Shown: positions 1-12,188 of the stretch, one piece after another
Position numbering within the stretch: position 1 is the stretch's first letter
Layout of the letters: the number at the start of each line of letters is the position of its first letter
Source of the DNA: Nomia melanderi
Lineage: Eukaryota > Arthropoda > Insecta > Hymenoptera > Halictidae
Direction: 5' to 3'
Length of the DNA stretch: 64,000 nucleotides
Assembly: GCF_051020985.1 (NCBI RefSeq)
Contig: NC_135000.1
Span: 4,795,001 to 4,859,000 of the forward strand
The notes under the pieces: model-generated
The model's database searches: none
The model's input: the letters and a program-made list of their open reading frames with translations, nothing else
What the model was told of the DNA's origin: nothing
Position numbers and translations under genes: made by a program

Positions 1-776
1 GTCTTTTTACAATATGTAAAATTTTGCAAACAATTTAGAGCTATATCTTTTACGCAAAAAGTGTGTGATCGTGATTAACTTTTGTGTAGATAGAATAACT
101 TTATTAGAAGACTATTGTTGTTTCGATAAAGGAAACATTGATAACGCAAATGACGAATAAAAAATATTTTATACATATTTCACGAAGAGACAAAACTTAT
201 AAAGTTTCATAACACGACAAAGGAAATTATCTATTATATGATTGCTTTACACAGATTTTTAAAATCTCATAAATAAATATATTTTCAATGATTAATGATA
301 TATTAAATAATCAAATACTTGAAATAGAAGTATCTACGTTCGTCTTTGTACATTCAAGATTGCTTATAGTTTCTATCAAAGGTAATAAGTTTTATTTAAG
401 TAAGAAAATTGTTGTATCATTTGATAAGCCATAATATTTATGTGAGAAGTAAAAGGTGTTTATCGTTTACTAATATTTAATATATAGCCTACTGAAATGA
501 GTTTACCATTAAGTAGATTTTAAGGTATTTTTACAAATAGACTATGAAGTTTCAAAGAGCACCTCCTTAAAATTGTAAAAGAGAAAGCTGAAGGTACATA
601 TTGATTTGTCAATTTTTAAAATGCTGATTCTTATTCCTGCCATCATTAAACATTTTTCACCCAGCTTATCGTAAGCAAAATTTGAAGTCTTAAAAGGGGA
701 AGTAATGTTCTCTAGATTTGTGCGATTAAAAAATGTACCTTAAGCGTTCAGAAAGATTATATGGAATAAAAAGATT
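1..776. other. AT-rich 3' flank of the ZFAND2-like gene
   Basis: No coding signal was seen. The stretch lies downstream of the minus-strand ZFAND2-like stop codon. TTTATT at 391-396 and at 100-105 reads AATAAA on the minus strand and could be its poly(A) signal; the nearer one would give a 3' UTR of about 400 bases. Confidence 0.5.
391..396 (-). terminator. Candidate poly(A) signal for the ZFAND2-like gene
   Basis: TTTATT on the plus strand (AATAAA on the minus strand), about 380 bases past the stop codon. No cleavage-site evidence is available. Confidence 0.3.
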
Positions 777-1485
777 TTAAGACAGTCTACATCTGTCTCT
801 ATTTCCAGATGATACAACTTCCAGTGTACGCCGTTTAGCCACATCTTCATCTAGCATGGAAGCCTGAAGAGCTCTTGCTAAAGCTTCATCCTCGCTCATA
901 CTACCTTGATAGTTCTTCATTATTTCACCATTTCTCCTATTCACATTCACATTATTTTCTAAATTGTCCAATCTTCTCTTTCTGGTAGCCTCTTCCTGGC
1001 CTATACATGCATGGTCCGTTGGGTGTCTATGTTTTAAACAGAAATTCTCACCACAATCAGAACAACGTACTTGTACTATTTCTTTAATTTTACAGCCTTT
1101 CGCTGAACATCTGACAAAGGAAAGTAAATAGGTTGTTAATATATAAATTTCAAAAATATAAAAGAATCTCTATAATCATGACACCTCACCTGTTAGAGAA
1201 AATTTTTCTGCTTGGGTTCCTTAAATCCGACTGGCATTCATTGTCCATATGTTGACCAACTGCAATGTCTGGAGGATCACCGCGTTTTGTTGGTACCGGT
1301 GTATTACAAAGTGGACACACCGGGACTTGAACATCTTTCTTATAAGCACTCGGACAACTGTGGTGGTTATATGATATGTGTTCAGTACAAAAAATTGCAG
1401 AGCATGCATCACATTTTAATGGCAGAAAGTCCAATCGGTTGCAACTATTTTCTGAGCAATGTTCTCCTAAATTTGGAAACTCCAT
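777..1485 (-). CDS. AN1-type zinc finger protein, ZFAND2A/B (AIRAP/AIRAPL)-like
   Basis: Two exons, 1485-1190 and 1110-777, joined by a GT-AG intron that splits an Arg codon, give 209 residues. The first AN1 zinc finger uses C10, C15, C25, C28, C33, H36, H42 and C44. The second uses C100, C105, C115, C118, C123, H126, H132 and C134. A ubiquitin-interacting motif, SEDEALARALQASML, follows at about 171-185. This order (AN1-AN1-UIM) is that of ZFAND2 proteins, which link ubiquitinated clients, p97 and the proteasome, especially under arsenite or ER translocation stress. The protein ends in C-R-L-S, a possible CaaX prenylation box; membrane anchoring by prenylation is discussed for the vertebrate 2B form, so this resembles 2B more than 2A. 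It is shorter than human 2B and has a single clear UIM. The start is the ATG before the conserved MEFPNLGEHC N-terminus. Confidence 0.93.
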
Positions 1486-2588
1486 TTTTTATTGTGAGAT
1501 TCTAAAAGGACACAACAGAATACACTTACAAACTGAAGTACTTTGAGAACTACTGAATACATGGTCAACGACAATTTTAAATTAATACGTACCTACAATC
1601 ACGTTAAACTGAACTTTTTGAATATCTCTTGAATGTTCAACATCAACATCTCACTTTTACCTTTTATCACAGTATGGTGAATATCACTTAGGATAATTCT
1701 TATATATTTTCAAAAAATTTTCCTTGCTTTCTAGTTAAACAAGTGAAACAAACGCTTGATCAACAGCAATATACGTAAATGACTAGTCATTAGGATTTGA
1801 CGTGAATATATACTAATAACGCGCTTATGAAACGGACGGAACATTCACGACATCAAAGGAATAACGCGAATAAGCATGACGTTGCTCTCGATGGTTCATC
1901 AGTTCGCCAAAAGATAGCATGTTCTTCGACAGCAAAAGTTTCGTTAGGGAAAATTTCTATCCTAGTTCTCCCTATAACTTAAAGTCAGTTATTTAGTTAG
2001 ATTTTCATATGGACCAATTCCACGTTCACCAACTAATATTGAACTCATATTTAGTCTTCTTCAATACAACAATCCGATGAAAATTCGATGATTTCCTTTT
2101 TACACTTTGACGCCTACTGTTCGAGGAATGTTTCAAGAATTTCTCTTCACAAAATCATTACTGAATTAACTGGTTTTCACCTATAATAAAATATTTATTA
2201 ATATATATTATACAATTATTTAATTAAAAGTAATATATTTTATCTACATATATTTATCTACACGTATAAATCCCGAAAGGAACGCATTGAATTTTCCCGC
2301 AATCCGTGGAAATTGTGTTCCAGTTCCGGTCGTTCCGATGGTTCCAAACGCGTGGAACACGGAGCGCGCTCTCGGCGATTTACAATCATAAACTTGAGTT
2401 TGCTTTGTACTTATCACTGGAGCATGGTTTTATTATGATTTTTGAGCGCCAGGTGGCCGCGTTTTTGTTGTCCATTTGTCGAACGGTACAGGTCTCAGCG
2501 CCATTACATCGATAAATGTCATTGTATCCGCGTCCCGCAAAATAATTTTGAACCGATAATTAATTTCAAATAAACCAGGCCAGCCGAT
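1486..2588. promoter_or_regulatory. Divergent promoter region, ZFAND2-like (-) and RCC2 (+)
   Basis: Two genes start back to back with 1.1 kb between start codons. The RCC2-proximal 300 bases are GC-richer and CpG-containing, fitting a promoter and 5' UTR; the centre (about 2160-2270) is very AT-rich. Open frames in this gap are short and show no family resemblance. Shared regulation is an inference from the arrangement. Confidence 0.55.
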
Positions 2589-4653
2589 ATGTCGAGCAAA
2601 CGGAAAAGTGCGACGACCAAGAAAGGCCGTGGCAAAATGAGAAAGGTCGAATACGACGATGAGGACATTTCCAGTGAGCACGATTCGGACGTTGATGACG
2701 CCGAGACCGGTTCGAACGCCAACGGTGAGGACGCTACCGAAGATGATCTTACCGATGTCTCCATTTTCCCGGAATTGCCGCCACCTGAGGTGAGAACACT
2801 TTCATCTTTCTTGTGTGCTTGTTTATCCCGGGTAGAGGACTCGCTCGAACCTGGATGATGGAAAACCGACTCATTGGCTAAGTTTGGGACTCGACCACGC
2901 GTTCCTAACATCATTGAAAAAAAAGAAATATGTTCTTTATCGAAGAAAGGGAATCGTGCACCCTATTCGCAACGCTAATCGACTTCACAGGTGCAAATAA
3001 TACCAAGAAGAAGTTCCTGTACATTGTACTTTCATGTCTATGTTTCTCTAATAAATCTGTTACCACTTTCCATACTTGTGACCATTTGGACTTAAATTTC
3101 TACTTGTCTGTACCCTATTCGAAAATAGAAAAAGAAATTTCTTTGTTGGACATGCTCAATAGAAATGAAAGTTTGTAGAGAGAAAACTTTGTAGAACAAT
3201 GTTGTTCTGTCGAACAAAGAGACTATACGTGTCTATTGTAGGGAGGATGGGGAAAGCCAGGAACATTGCTCATGTGTGGTCTTACGAATTGGGAAATGGC
3301 AGGTCGCAAGGCACCACCAAAAGGGGTCAAGCCTAACGTGGGTCGTAGCTTATGGACGCCGCATACTTTTAAAAACTTGAACGGGTCAAGAGTTAGATTG
3401 GTTGCCTCTGGTCCAGCCGCTTCCCATAGCATTGTCGTTACTGAGGATAACAGATGTCTAGCTTTTGGTCGAAATGATAAAGGTAACTACTCTTGTTATC
3501 AGAGATTTCTTAAGTCTTCGTCGGGGAAACTAGAACATTTTTATCGTTATAGGTCAATTGGGCATTGGAGACACTAAACGTCGAGATGAGCCAACCGAAG
3601 TTACTGCATTAAGGGGACACACCGTTATAGCAGCATTTTGTGGTCGTAACCACACCTTATTTTTAACGAGTCGCGGAATTGTATTCGCCGCTGGGGACAA
3701 TAAGTTAGGACAATGTGGAGTTGGGAAGAACGATGCCTGTATTGCTTCTGCGACGAAAGTAAAGTATACTGGACCACCCATAGTGAAAATAGGTTGCGGC
3801 GCAGAGTTTTCGATGATCCTAGACATTAAAGGTGGTTTACACTCGTTCGGAAGTCCCGAGTACGGTGCTCTGGGCCATAATACAGATGGCAAATACTTCA
3901 TAACAAACACAAAGATGGCATTCCACTTTGAGAAAGTGCCTAAAAGAATCGTTTTGTACGTCGAGAGAGCAAAAGACGGTCATGTCACGCCGCTGGACCG
4001 CGTCGAGATTACGGACTTTAGTTGTGGCCATTATCACACCGTCGCGATTGATAGCAAAAACCGCGCGTTTTCTTGGGGATTCGGCGGCATCGGTCGTTTA
4101 GGCCATAACGAGCAAAGAGACGAGTTGGTACCTCGTCTGATCAAGTTCTTCGAGCCACAGAGCCGTGGCGTTAGAGCTGTCCACTGTGGCAGTACTTACA
4201 GCATTGCCATCAACGTGCACGGTTCTGCCTTGATGTTCGGCCAAACGAAACGTACCGGAGAAGCTAACATGTACCCAAAACCGATTCAAGACTTATCAGG
4301 TTGGGAAATTCGATGCGTAGGGTGTTCACAAACCAGCGTGGTGGTCGCGGCCGATGATTCAGTCATTGCTTGGGGCGCCAGTCCAACATTTGGCGAACTG
4401 GTAAGTCATTTTCCTAATAATATTGAAGAGAACTTGAAAACAGTCTTACGTTAAAACATTATTCCTTTGCCAATTGATTTAGGGTTTCGGTGAAATGCGG
4501 AAATCTTCGACCACGCCGATGGAAGTGAAAGCGTTAGAAGGTTTATACATCACTGCCATTGCCTGCGGTGTCTCTCACACGCTCATGATCTGCCGAGACG
4601 AGTCCGAGGAAGAGAAAGCTAAGATCAATAAGCTTCAAGTGTATTCCGTTTAG
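2589..4653 (+). CDS. RCC2: RCC2 / TD-60-like RCC1-repeat protein
   Basis: Four exons (2589-2789, 3242-3482, 3553-4400, 4483-4653) encode 486 residues. The N-terminus is a basic Lys/Arg tail followed by an acidic Asp/Glu run (residues about 20-60), as in RCC2, where the tail is a nuclear or chromatin signal. The rest is a beta-propeller of RCC1 repeats with recurring G-x-G, A-F-G and H-[ST] motifs, for example GCGAEFSMILD, CGHYHTVAIDS and CGVSHTLMICRDESE near the end. RCC2 is a chromosomal passenger-associated regulator of small GTPases (RalA, Rac1, Arf6 have been proposed) that acts at centromeres and in cell adhesion. The length is slightly below that of the vertebrate protein (about 520). 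Splice phases are 0, 1, 0. Plain RCC1 is less likely because of the family-specific start of the propeller, GGWGKPGTLLMCGLTNWE. Confidence 0.95.
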
Positions 4654-4837
4654 ATCGCACGATCCGCAACACGTATAGAGGTAACAAGCTACGAAAAGAT
4701 TACTCGATCAGCGTGCTAAGAAGTTCTTCTGTGTTCATCACAACCGCCCCACGAACGGATCATAAAAACCCCAGAAATGTATCGCCACATTCGAATCGAT
4801 AAGTTGTCCCGATAACCGAGAAAAATCGTAGACAAAA

Positions 4838-4866
4838 GGAGGAGGAGGAGGAGGAGGAGGAGGAGG
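4838..4866. repeat. (GGA)n microsatellite
   Basis: About nine to ten consecutive AGG/GGA triplets in the RCC2 3' UTR or just downstream. Confidence 0.9.
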
Positions 4867-4976
4867 AAGATCTGTGAGAGCGGCTCTCGGAACAGACCGC
4901 TCAGGAAACGTCCATATTGACTACAGACTTAAAAGTTATTACTTTATTATATGTACTTCCACTTTTACTTAACGTA

Positions 4977-5014
4977 CGAACGAACGAACGAACGAACAAA
5001 CGAACGAACGAACG
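4977..5014. repeat. (CGAA)n microsatellite
   Basis: Tetranucleotide run with one interruption (CAAA), downstream of RCC2. Confidence 0.9.
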
Positions 5015-5445
5015 TTTACCGTGAATAGGGAACCCCCGTTTTTGTTAGTAGCTCAGGATTATAGACCAAACAGATAGATGCAGAAAAATATATTTTGATA
5101 CGTTGCTATTTTATTGAAATATCTCTGTATCTTCGATCAGAAATGAAAACATGTATGCAGAAGAGTGCTGGAAACCGGACAGGAACCCGTTATGGAATTT
5201 CACCGAGATTCACTATCCGTACTTTTTCCGTTTTCACGTATTTTTTCCTTTTTACCCCGACATGTGGAAAAATAGCCTGTATCATTGATTCATTGCAGTA
5301 GTACCTGAATCATTAACACTTCGCGGTCCGCGGGACAATCGGAGCTGTCGCGTTCCTTCATTCCCGTCGATTAGAAGACTCTTTAAAAGAGAAACTGCTG
5401 AAACCTGGTGTTGCCGAGCAACGTTTCATTTTTTTCTTCTTTTAC

Positions 5446-5451
5446 AATAAA
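5446..5451 (+). terminator. Candidate poly(A) signal for RCC2
   Basis: AATAAA about 790 bases after the RCC2 stop, just before a TA-rich microsatellite. It is the clearest canonical hexamer downstream. Confidence 0.35.
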
Positions 5452-5458
5452 TGTATAA

Positions 5459-5520
5459 CGATATATATACACACATATATATATATATATATACATATAT
5501 ATACATATATATGTATATGT
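5459..5520. repeat. (TA)n / (TATACA)n microsatellite
   Basis: Alternating TA with interspersed CA, about 60 bases. Confidence 0.85.
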
Positions 5521-6189
5521 ACAAGAAGGCCCCGTGCCAGTCAGCGAAACGCGAGTGTTAAACCTGCAAAAAATCAGTTTTATATTTTGTATACAAAGAC
5601 GATGTAGAATTAATTATAACTAGACCGCGGATGTTTATGCGAACGTACATTTTTAAAGTTTTATTTATTAAGCTGGAACTTGAAACGGACATATTTATGT
5701 TCCTCGTTGAAGAATTTATTTGTGTAAAAATAGGAATGTCATCGTTAAATTTCTTCAATTCTCATCCGTTTTCCCGTGTGCGCAACATCCACGGTTTAAT
5801 TATAACGAACCGTATCTTATGGTTTAAAACGGTTGATGTTTTTTTCTTTTATAATAGACACATAGAGGGTATTATTGATGCTGATATTTTCGAAGCTCGT
5901 CTATTCGACGATCCAACAGCAGACCTTCTGTTCCGTTTCGAACGAACGTAAAAATGCTTCCACAAAATACCAGCATTGTTTATCATACTTACGAAACTAA
6001 GAGTTGCTTTGCAGTTACACGAACAAAAACAAGGAAAGTCGTAGCGAACGGTATACACTCTGTTGATTGTAATAAAACGCGGTTCGCAACATCGTACACC
6101 GTCGGAACTTGAAATGTATACGCGTTCGTATTTTTAAACTGTTCGTATCCCCCCCCGTAGCGAGTGTAATCGGAATTTTATATTGTAAT

Positions 6190-6195
6190 TTTATT
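6190..6195 (-). terminator. Candidate poly(A) signal for the Dpy-30-like gene
   Basis: TTTATT on the plus strand, about 315 bases past the minus-strand stop at 6509. Confidence 0.3.
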
Positions 6196-6508
6196 TTAGA
6201 ATTACGTGTTGATAGATGCCACAAGGAAAGAAGAGACTCCGCGAGGAATTTAGAAAACTAACAATAAGTTGTTTATACTTTTTTACAAGATGCGATCACA
6301 GCACATCACTGCCACGATACATTTCGAGTGTATTTTGTGATGTCGAGCATTCATTCCTTTTCAATTTCATTAATTGTTCACGCACGGATACAGCCAGTAT
6401 CTGTTTTCGTACACGGGAGACGAGTGTACAAGGAAAATTACAAAATAAACGAATTTTTTAAGCAATTTCTATTAAACGGTGTTTTAAAGTGTTCACCCTT
6501 TGAAGGTA

Positions 6509-8364
6509 TTATGCGTAGAACTGTTGGCAAGCTTCAAATTTGTTTAATGAAGCATTATCGATTTTACAGGAGCTACAGTATTGAGAAAGTTGGCAAGACT
6601 CGAGTTTCTTTGATAGTACTTCCATTTTGCATGAACTGCATACTTCTGGAAATTCACAAGGTTCCTGTTTCGTTATTGGCTTGGTTACGCATTTCCAACA
6701 AGCTTCCTTAATACGATGTAACTCCTGACGCTTCTTACAAATTATACAAGGAATATTTTTCATGGCTTCCTCATTCTGATCTTTAATTAACTTCTTCTGT
6801 TCCATGTGTTTTCTCAGCTATTTAAAAAAGGATTGCTTATCAAGCCATTTTATTGATTAGTCATTGGAAAATATTTTTAAATTATTTAAAAAGAAGTAGT
6901 AAGAATTATAGATAATGCTAACAATTAGTTTACGATCCATTGCTACTGTAGCTAATGCAATACTTTCTTTGATACTTTCTTTCTTTTGTTGATTAATATT
7001 ACCGTGTTTCCAATGAAATAGCTCATATGCTAGATAGTGCAGAGGGTCTGACGGTTTGTATTTTAAAGTTCTAGCCATTGCCCATGCTATTGGCACCATA
7101 ACATTCTGTCTATGATATCAAAGTAAAGAGTAGAAGTTTAGTAAGTTTAATAATTAATCGCGTTTACCTTAAATAATCATTTCTTTGAACAATCTGTTCT
7201 TCTGTTGTTTTTCTGCCTACTGTAAGATAACATTGGCAATCACGTTGCAAATGATCTGATACATCACAAGCAGTGGAAATGCTATCAGACTCAGTCATTT
7301 TGCTCAGACTATTCATTATTTGTAAATTACAAGTATCTGATTCCAAAATAGTTAAGACACATTCACATATTATTTCCTGTATGTTATATTTAATATCATA
7401 TGCGAGTAGATATGGTGAAATTAGAATAAAAAAATTAGCTGTTAGAACCTTACATGTGAACATTCTTCTTTAAATTGATTCAGGCCAATATCAGTCAACA
7501 TTTGTTCGATTTCTTCGTTAATTCCATATTGTTCTACTAATTCTATTACCTCTTCTTCTACTCCAATATAATTTAAGAATTTCGGAATCTTATGCGATGC
7601 TTGCTTAAGAGAAGATTGCCAATTAAGAATCCCAGGAATGTCAATACCACTGAACAGTAAGTGACAAAGCATGTATGAGCTTTGAAGTTCTACTCCATGT
7701 ATTATAATGTGCCAACAGTCTAATTCTTTTAAACCAGTAGTTCTTAAATTTGATATTAATTCATAGCTAAGTTTGTCAATCCACATGTCTTTGAATTCTA
7801 ATATGTACGAATCAACGCGGAAACATTTAAAATAAGAAAGTTCACATGAATTAAGACTAATAAGGCCGAGCTTCATTGCTTTTGCAATAGTGTACATGGA
7901 CATACCTGGAATAGTATGCAATCAATGAAAAATTTGTTAATAATATAACTATAGCGTTGATAGTTACCATTTTTTTGTAATGTTCTTAAAACATACATAT
8001 TGTATAATCCACTATGTATGGTGACCCATAATCGTTTCTCATTTACAATTTCAGTACGCAATTTTGTCGAACTTATTTGACTTTGAATACATTGTTTTAA
8101 TTTATTTGCAAGTAATTCTAAGAATTTGGTTTTACTCCATGTACCATATATTTGAAGACCTCTATTTGTTAAAATGATATTTAATTTTGTTTTACTTAAC
8201 AGTTCTTCTGTTGACGAACATGAATATGTTACAGAAGAATTTCTGTAAACGCGGAAAGTTTCATTTATAAAATTGTTAATTCTTCGAAAAATTAAAATTA
8301 AGGGCTACCTTTTATCTTTAACATATTCGTTTTCTGTATTCATATGAATTTTCTGACACATCAT
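6509..8364 (-). CDS. Unnamed protein with Dpy-30-like motif and Cys-rich repeat tail
   Basis: Six exons (8364-8309, 8242-7968, 7905-7454, 7376-7168, 7109-6923, 6817-6509) give 495 residues. An in-frame stop two codons before ATG 8364 fixes the start. Residues 20-330 are helical and Leu-rich with no domain I can name. Residues about 333-365, with IAWAMARTLKYKPSDPLHYL in the middle, match the Dpy-30-like dimerisation pattern (two short helices around a K-P-x-D-P-x-x-Y-L-A core), which docks proteins onto partner amphipathic helices, as in MLL/COMPASS and in cilium or sperm-tail assemblies. A charged helix follows. The tail has CxxC pairs at 417/420, 433/436, 453/456 and 474/477, spaced 20-21 residues, suggesting zinc-binding repeats. 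The last splice uses a weak donor (GTTAGC at 6922); without it the frame would stop at 6857 and the Cys tail would be lost. Function unknown; an axonemal role is only a guess. Confidence 0.72.
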
Positions 8365-9849
8365 GTTTCATTGATGTACATATATATAAATCAACTTTCG
8401 AAATAAAAGTTACGTTAAATAGATGATTAGAAGAAAATGTTATGGTAGGCAATTGTTTCAATTAACTATATTGGCATGTATTATTGATTTCATAAAAACA
8501 TTTAAAAATCAAGAAGATCCGAAACCTACACTGGTACAGGTTTCTGCATGAAATACAGAAAGTACTTTATTTACAAGTACACTATAACGGTTTCATCTAT
8601 GCAACACTTATTACATATCTTACCTTCACAAAAAGAAAAGCGCATATAAAGTTGAAAGACTGAAAAAATGTATAAATATAATGTCACGCAATGATACATG
8701 TAAGTACGTATGTATCGATGACGATATGCATTGCATTCATAGTTTGTGCAAAAGGTAGTTCATTTATGAAGGTGTAAATAAAGCAACGGAGTTTTTAAAT
8801 GCTACATAAAGTAAAAGCTATAATTTCTGAACGCGGTAGCAATAAAATTTTACTAGATCTATTAATTTAACTTGTGTATGTATGCAAGACATATTTACAC
8901 GAATACAAATTTAGTATTACAAATGTCTATATAAAATTCAGCTGCTAAATGAGAAAATTATTAATTGAAAACAACTTCATATATATATTCTCAATTCATA
9001 CGAGGTTTGATAAAAAAAAAAGTATTAATAATAATTATATTTGCTTCACAGCACTAGCACAGATATATTTTAGCGCAACGCCATTATAATCTTATGCTCC
9101 CTAAACCTTAGGCCTCTGCTTCCTCTCATATTTTCCAATTTTCTAGAAGAGATTTGACGATTTCGGCACAATTAAAACACACAACACAGAGAAGCTAAAT
9201 AGGTTCTCATTAGCTAGACTTCTAACGATCTTTTTTACAAGTGGCAGCGATGTTAGACCAAATGTACATTATACACAGGGGACTATTTTGAAGAAAAGCT
9301 AATAGCGTGTTCAGCTTATATAGCTTAATCCCCCATTATAATCGTGTTTTTAATTTATTAAAATGATTTTATTATTCTCTCCACGCGAACCCTCGAAAAG
9401 CGGTCACTGAGACAGTTGGGTGCAGGCTTGGCCAGGTCAAGTTTAACTAATAAATTTTGGATCACGACTGACCCGGCTTCTGCCAGCATAGAATTAAAAT
9501 CTTCTCGTTCCTCCCCACTTACTCAACATACGCCCTCTTTACTTTTATCAGCCAATATGACAACAGAAAATTATTTGTTCTGTTCTCTAGAGCTGCGCGA
9601 ACCGCGAGTTGAACATGAACAGTTCTAATTTATATGTAAAATGCATGATACTTTTTTTTATCACCCATCGTATATAAAAGACTTTTTCTTCCGATATATT
9701 AACACAAAACAATTAACATGCTGAGTTACTCATGTTTGTTCTTTAAATTCCCACAAATCAGAATTTAATTTTGTAATTAATGTTAAACTATATTTAAGGA
9801 GTAACTTTTGTTGTAGTTATCACTGATTGAATGTTATATCACACGGCAG
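8365..9849. other. AT-rich intergenic region between the Dpy-30-like gene and Rab18
   Basis: Contains the promoter of the minus-strand gene to its left and the 3' UTR of Rab18 on its right. Plus-strand TTTATT at 9354-9359 and 9368-9373 could be Rab18 poly(A) signals. No credible exon was seen; the open frame at 9416-9628 has no homology that I recognise. Confidence 0.45.
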
Positions 9850-10751
9850 TTAAACCACGCTGCAATAACAATTCGATGACATTTCAGGCGGACGTTCTAG
9901 TGTGTCGTCTACCAACTGTATATCCCTCCTTCCTCTGTACTTCGCTCCTCTCACACTACCATTATCATAGTGTCTGGTTATGTTCCGATCCCAAAGACCC
10001 GGTGTTTGTATTATCTACAGTTACAATGCAATTTAATTCTCTACCTATCAAGTTAAAAGGAAAAAGTTTTTACCTTTTGTACAAGTTCCTCAAAGGCATA
10101 GTTAATCCCATCTGCTGATTTAGCGCTACTCTCGATGTACAACGTTTGATGTCTCCTAGCGAACTCCAAGCCTTCCTGAGTACTAATCTTCCGGTCTGGC
10201 AAATCAATCTTATTGCCTACCACCATTTTGACAATGTCTTCCTTGTGGCTATAAGTGTCTAATTCGCTCAACCATTTTTCCAGCTTCTTGAACGTATCCT
10301 CCTTCGTCACATCATATACCAATATGGCACCCTGGGCATTTCTATAATAGCTAGGCGACAGAGTACGAAAACGTTCTTCTCCAGCTGTGTCCTGCAATGA
10401 ATTTTTATTCAGTTGTAGGATTAAAGTTAAGTTTTAACTTGTAATCGAATCTTACATGTTGAAACAAAAGTAACTAACCCAGATAGAAAGCTGTATCTTA
10501 TTACCATCGAGTACAATGTCTTTAGTCTTAAAATCTATACCAACTGTGATCTTCGTATTCTCTTCAAACGTATCCTCTATAAATCTTATCAGGATGCTGG
10601 TGACAAAAACTGATATATGAACAGACCTGTTTGTGTTACATATGAAAATAGGAAAGTATTTAATTTGAAAAATATACCATGACTTCCCAACACCGCTCTC
10701 CCCTATAATTAACAGCTTTAACTTTGTCAATATATCGTGTTCTGTCTCCAT
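9850..10751 (-). CDS. Rab18: Ras-related protein Rab18
   Basis: Four exons (10751-10678, 10596-10479, 10391-10074, 10014-9850) give 224 residues. Switch and nucleotide motifs are present: P-loop GESGVGKS at 17-24, effector Thr42 in ITVGIDFK, DTAGEE at 65-70, NKID, and SSAK. The stretch IIQTPGLWD at the start of the last exon is typical of Rab18, and the C-terminus CYCSVV ends in a CaaX-type box (Cys-Ser-Val-Val) for geranylgeranylation. Rab18 acts on the ER and lipid droplets, with Rab3GAP as its exchange factor. Odd: the usual catalytic Gln of DTAGQE is Glu69 here, and P-loop residue 25 is Cys. The last exon is too short to stand out as an open frame and was found through its acceptor and the conserved sequence. 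Slightly longer than the human protein (206) through its C-terminal hypervariable part. Confidence 0.96.
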
Positions 10752-12188
10752 GACTGGAACCGTGAAATGACCAATAAATATTGCTCCTTCTTAGTGCGAA
10801 CACAAATAATTGCTGCAACATGAGATTTCTTTGTAAATGCACAGAGATACTCCGATACCAGGAAACAAGGACAATGAATTCATCACCGACATGTTGTCAT
10901 TAAAACTAACCAACTGGAACATTGTCTAATGATGAAATACCAATGAGAAATACAGATTGTTTTAAAGATATTTACTGGTACATAAAATAATAGATTACTT
11001 GTAGGTACATCTAACAAAAGGGGAACAAAAATAGAGAATTCAATCTCTCTCAATGAAGGAAGACAAATGTATCAAAGCTCTGAACAAAAGCTTACCTGTG
11101 AATACGACGTCACTCGAAGCTAACTCATTGGCAATCACTTCGTAATAATCAACACATTATCAATTACAAGCACCTACATCATAAACGTGACCTAGCGATA
11201 AGAGAAACGTCAAAACAGTTAGAAGAGTGCCAGCTAAACAATACAGGTGTCGCTTCTATACATTTCCAACACTTATTGAATGGAAAAGAATCGTGCCTCT
11301 ATTTAGTGTGTTAATTCATTTTCAATTTCACGAAACAAAAACGCGAAACAAACCACGAAATTACATCGAACGATAGTGGACAACGTTCCTCACGAACTGT
11401 TCGCCGAAACGACAAAAATGGTCAAATAGTTGTTACGAACGTGCCACTTGCGAATATCAAGACGAACTACCGAATCGTACCTACTAATTCCTTGTATCGA
11501 GGGGACACGATGAAGCCCGTAACGTGGAACAAGTGACCCGAAGAATTCCTCGGCTAAAATTATATATTCCGAAATGGAAAAAGATATGGCCGTTCGAATT
11601 CCTAACCTTGCCCGTCCGTTCGCGTTATGACATACCAGACGATAACGGTTTCGCCAGCCGCGCCGTAGCCGGATTTTACAAAAAAATGTGAATCCCCGGT
11701 GACAGCACTGAAAAAACCGGCGCGAAGATACTTGATCGATGCTCGGGCCGGCTTAAAATCCGCGAAATACCGCGATCGACGAGGGAAAAAAAGGGGGAAA
11801 AAGACAAGTAAACCGTGTCGCATCGAGCATGCCATCCGCGCGAGCTTTGTACCCTAAACTCGCTGGTCTCTCTCATGAGTACTCACCGGCGAGCACTGGA
11901 AAACCTGTGTGCGCGATCCCATGCCCGTACGTGCACGAAATCACGGGCGAAGTAAGTTTTCGGTTCGCTATAGTGGCAGAACGATAAAGCGAGCCGAGCC
12001 GACGGAAAAAAAAAGATGGCCGCCGGTAGGCTGCCATGAAGGGGCTGCGTCGCTCGCGCTTGTGGAAATGGGACGTTGCGACATCCAAGTGTCACCGTCG
12101 TCGTGCCCGTGAAGTGTCACAAAGTGTTCCCGAGGTGACGTGAAAGTGTTTTGTGTTCGTTCTCGCGACGGGGGATTGATTTTCCGCG
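10752..12188. promoter_or_regulatory. Divergent promoter region, Rab18 (-) and Vilse (+)
   Basis: About 1.4 kb separates the two start codons. The Vilse side (about 11600-12190) is strongly CpG-rich and carries AAGATGGCCGCC at 12013-12024, close to the YY1/Pho-type core seen near many transcription starts. Open frames on both strands here are products of the GC-rich composition. Shared control is inferred from the geometry. Confidence 0.55.
10754..11095 (-). other. Probable 5' UTR intron of Rab18
   Basis: On the minus strand a donor, CACAG|GTAAGC, lies at 11096/11095. An acceptor, TTCCAG|TC followed by the ATG, lies at 10754/10753. Both fit splice consensus, so Rab18 probably has a non-coding first exon to the right of 11096. 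Confidence 0.5.

Larger units (their letters stand above)
4654..6508. other. Convergent intergenic region after RCC2
   Basis: RCC2 (+) and the Dpy-30-like gene (-) end towards each other here. The stretch holds the RCC2 3' UTR, three microsatellites and AT-rich DNA. Open frames at 5631-5951 and 6216-6711 are AT-driven and do not resemble proteins; the second is antisense to the Cys-rich exon of the next gene. Confidence 0.5.
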
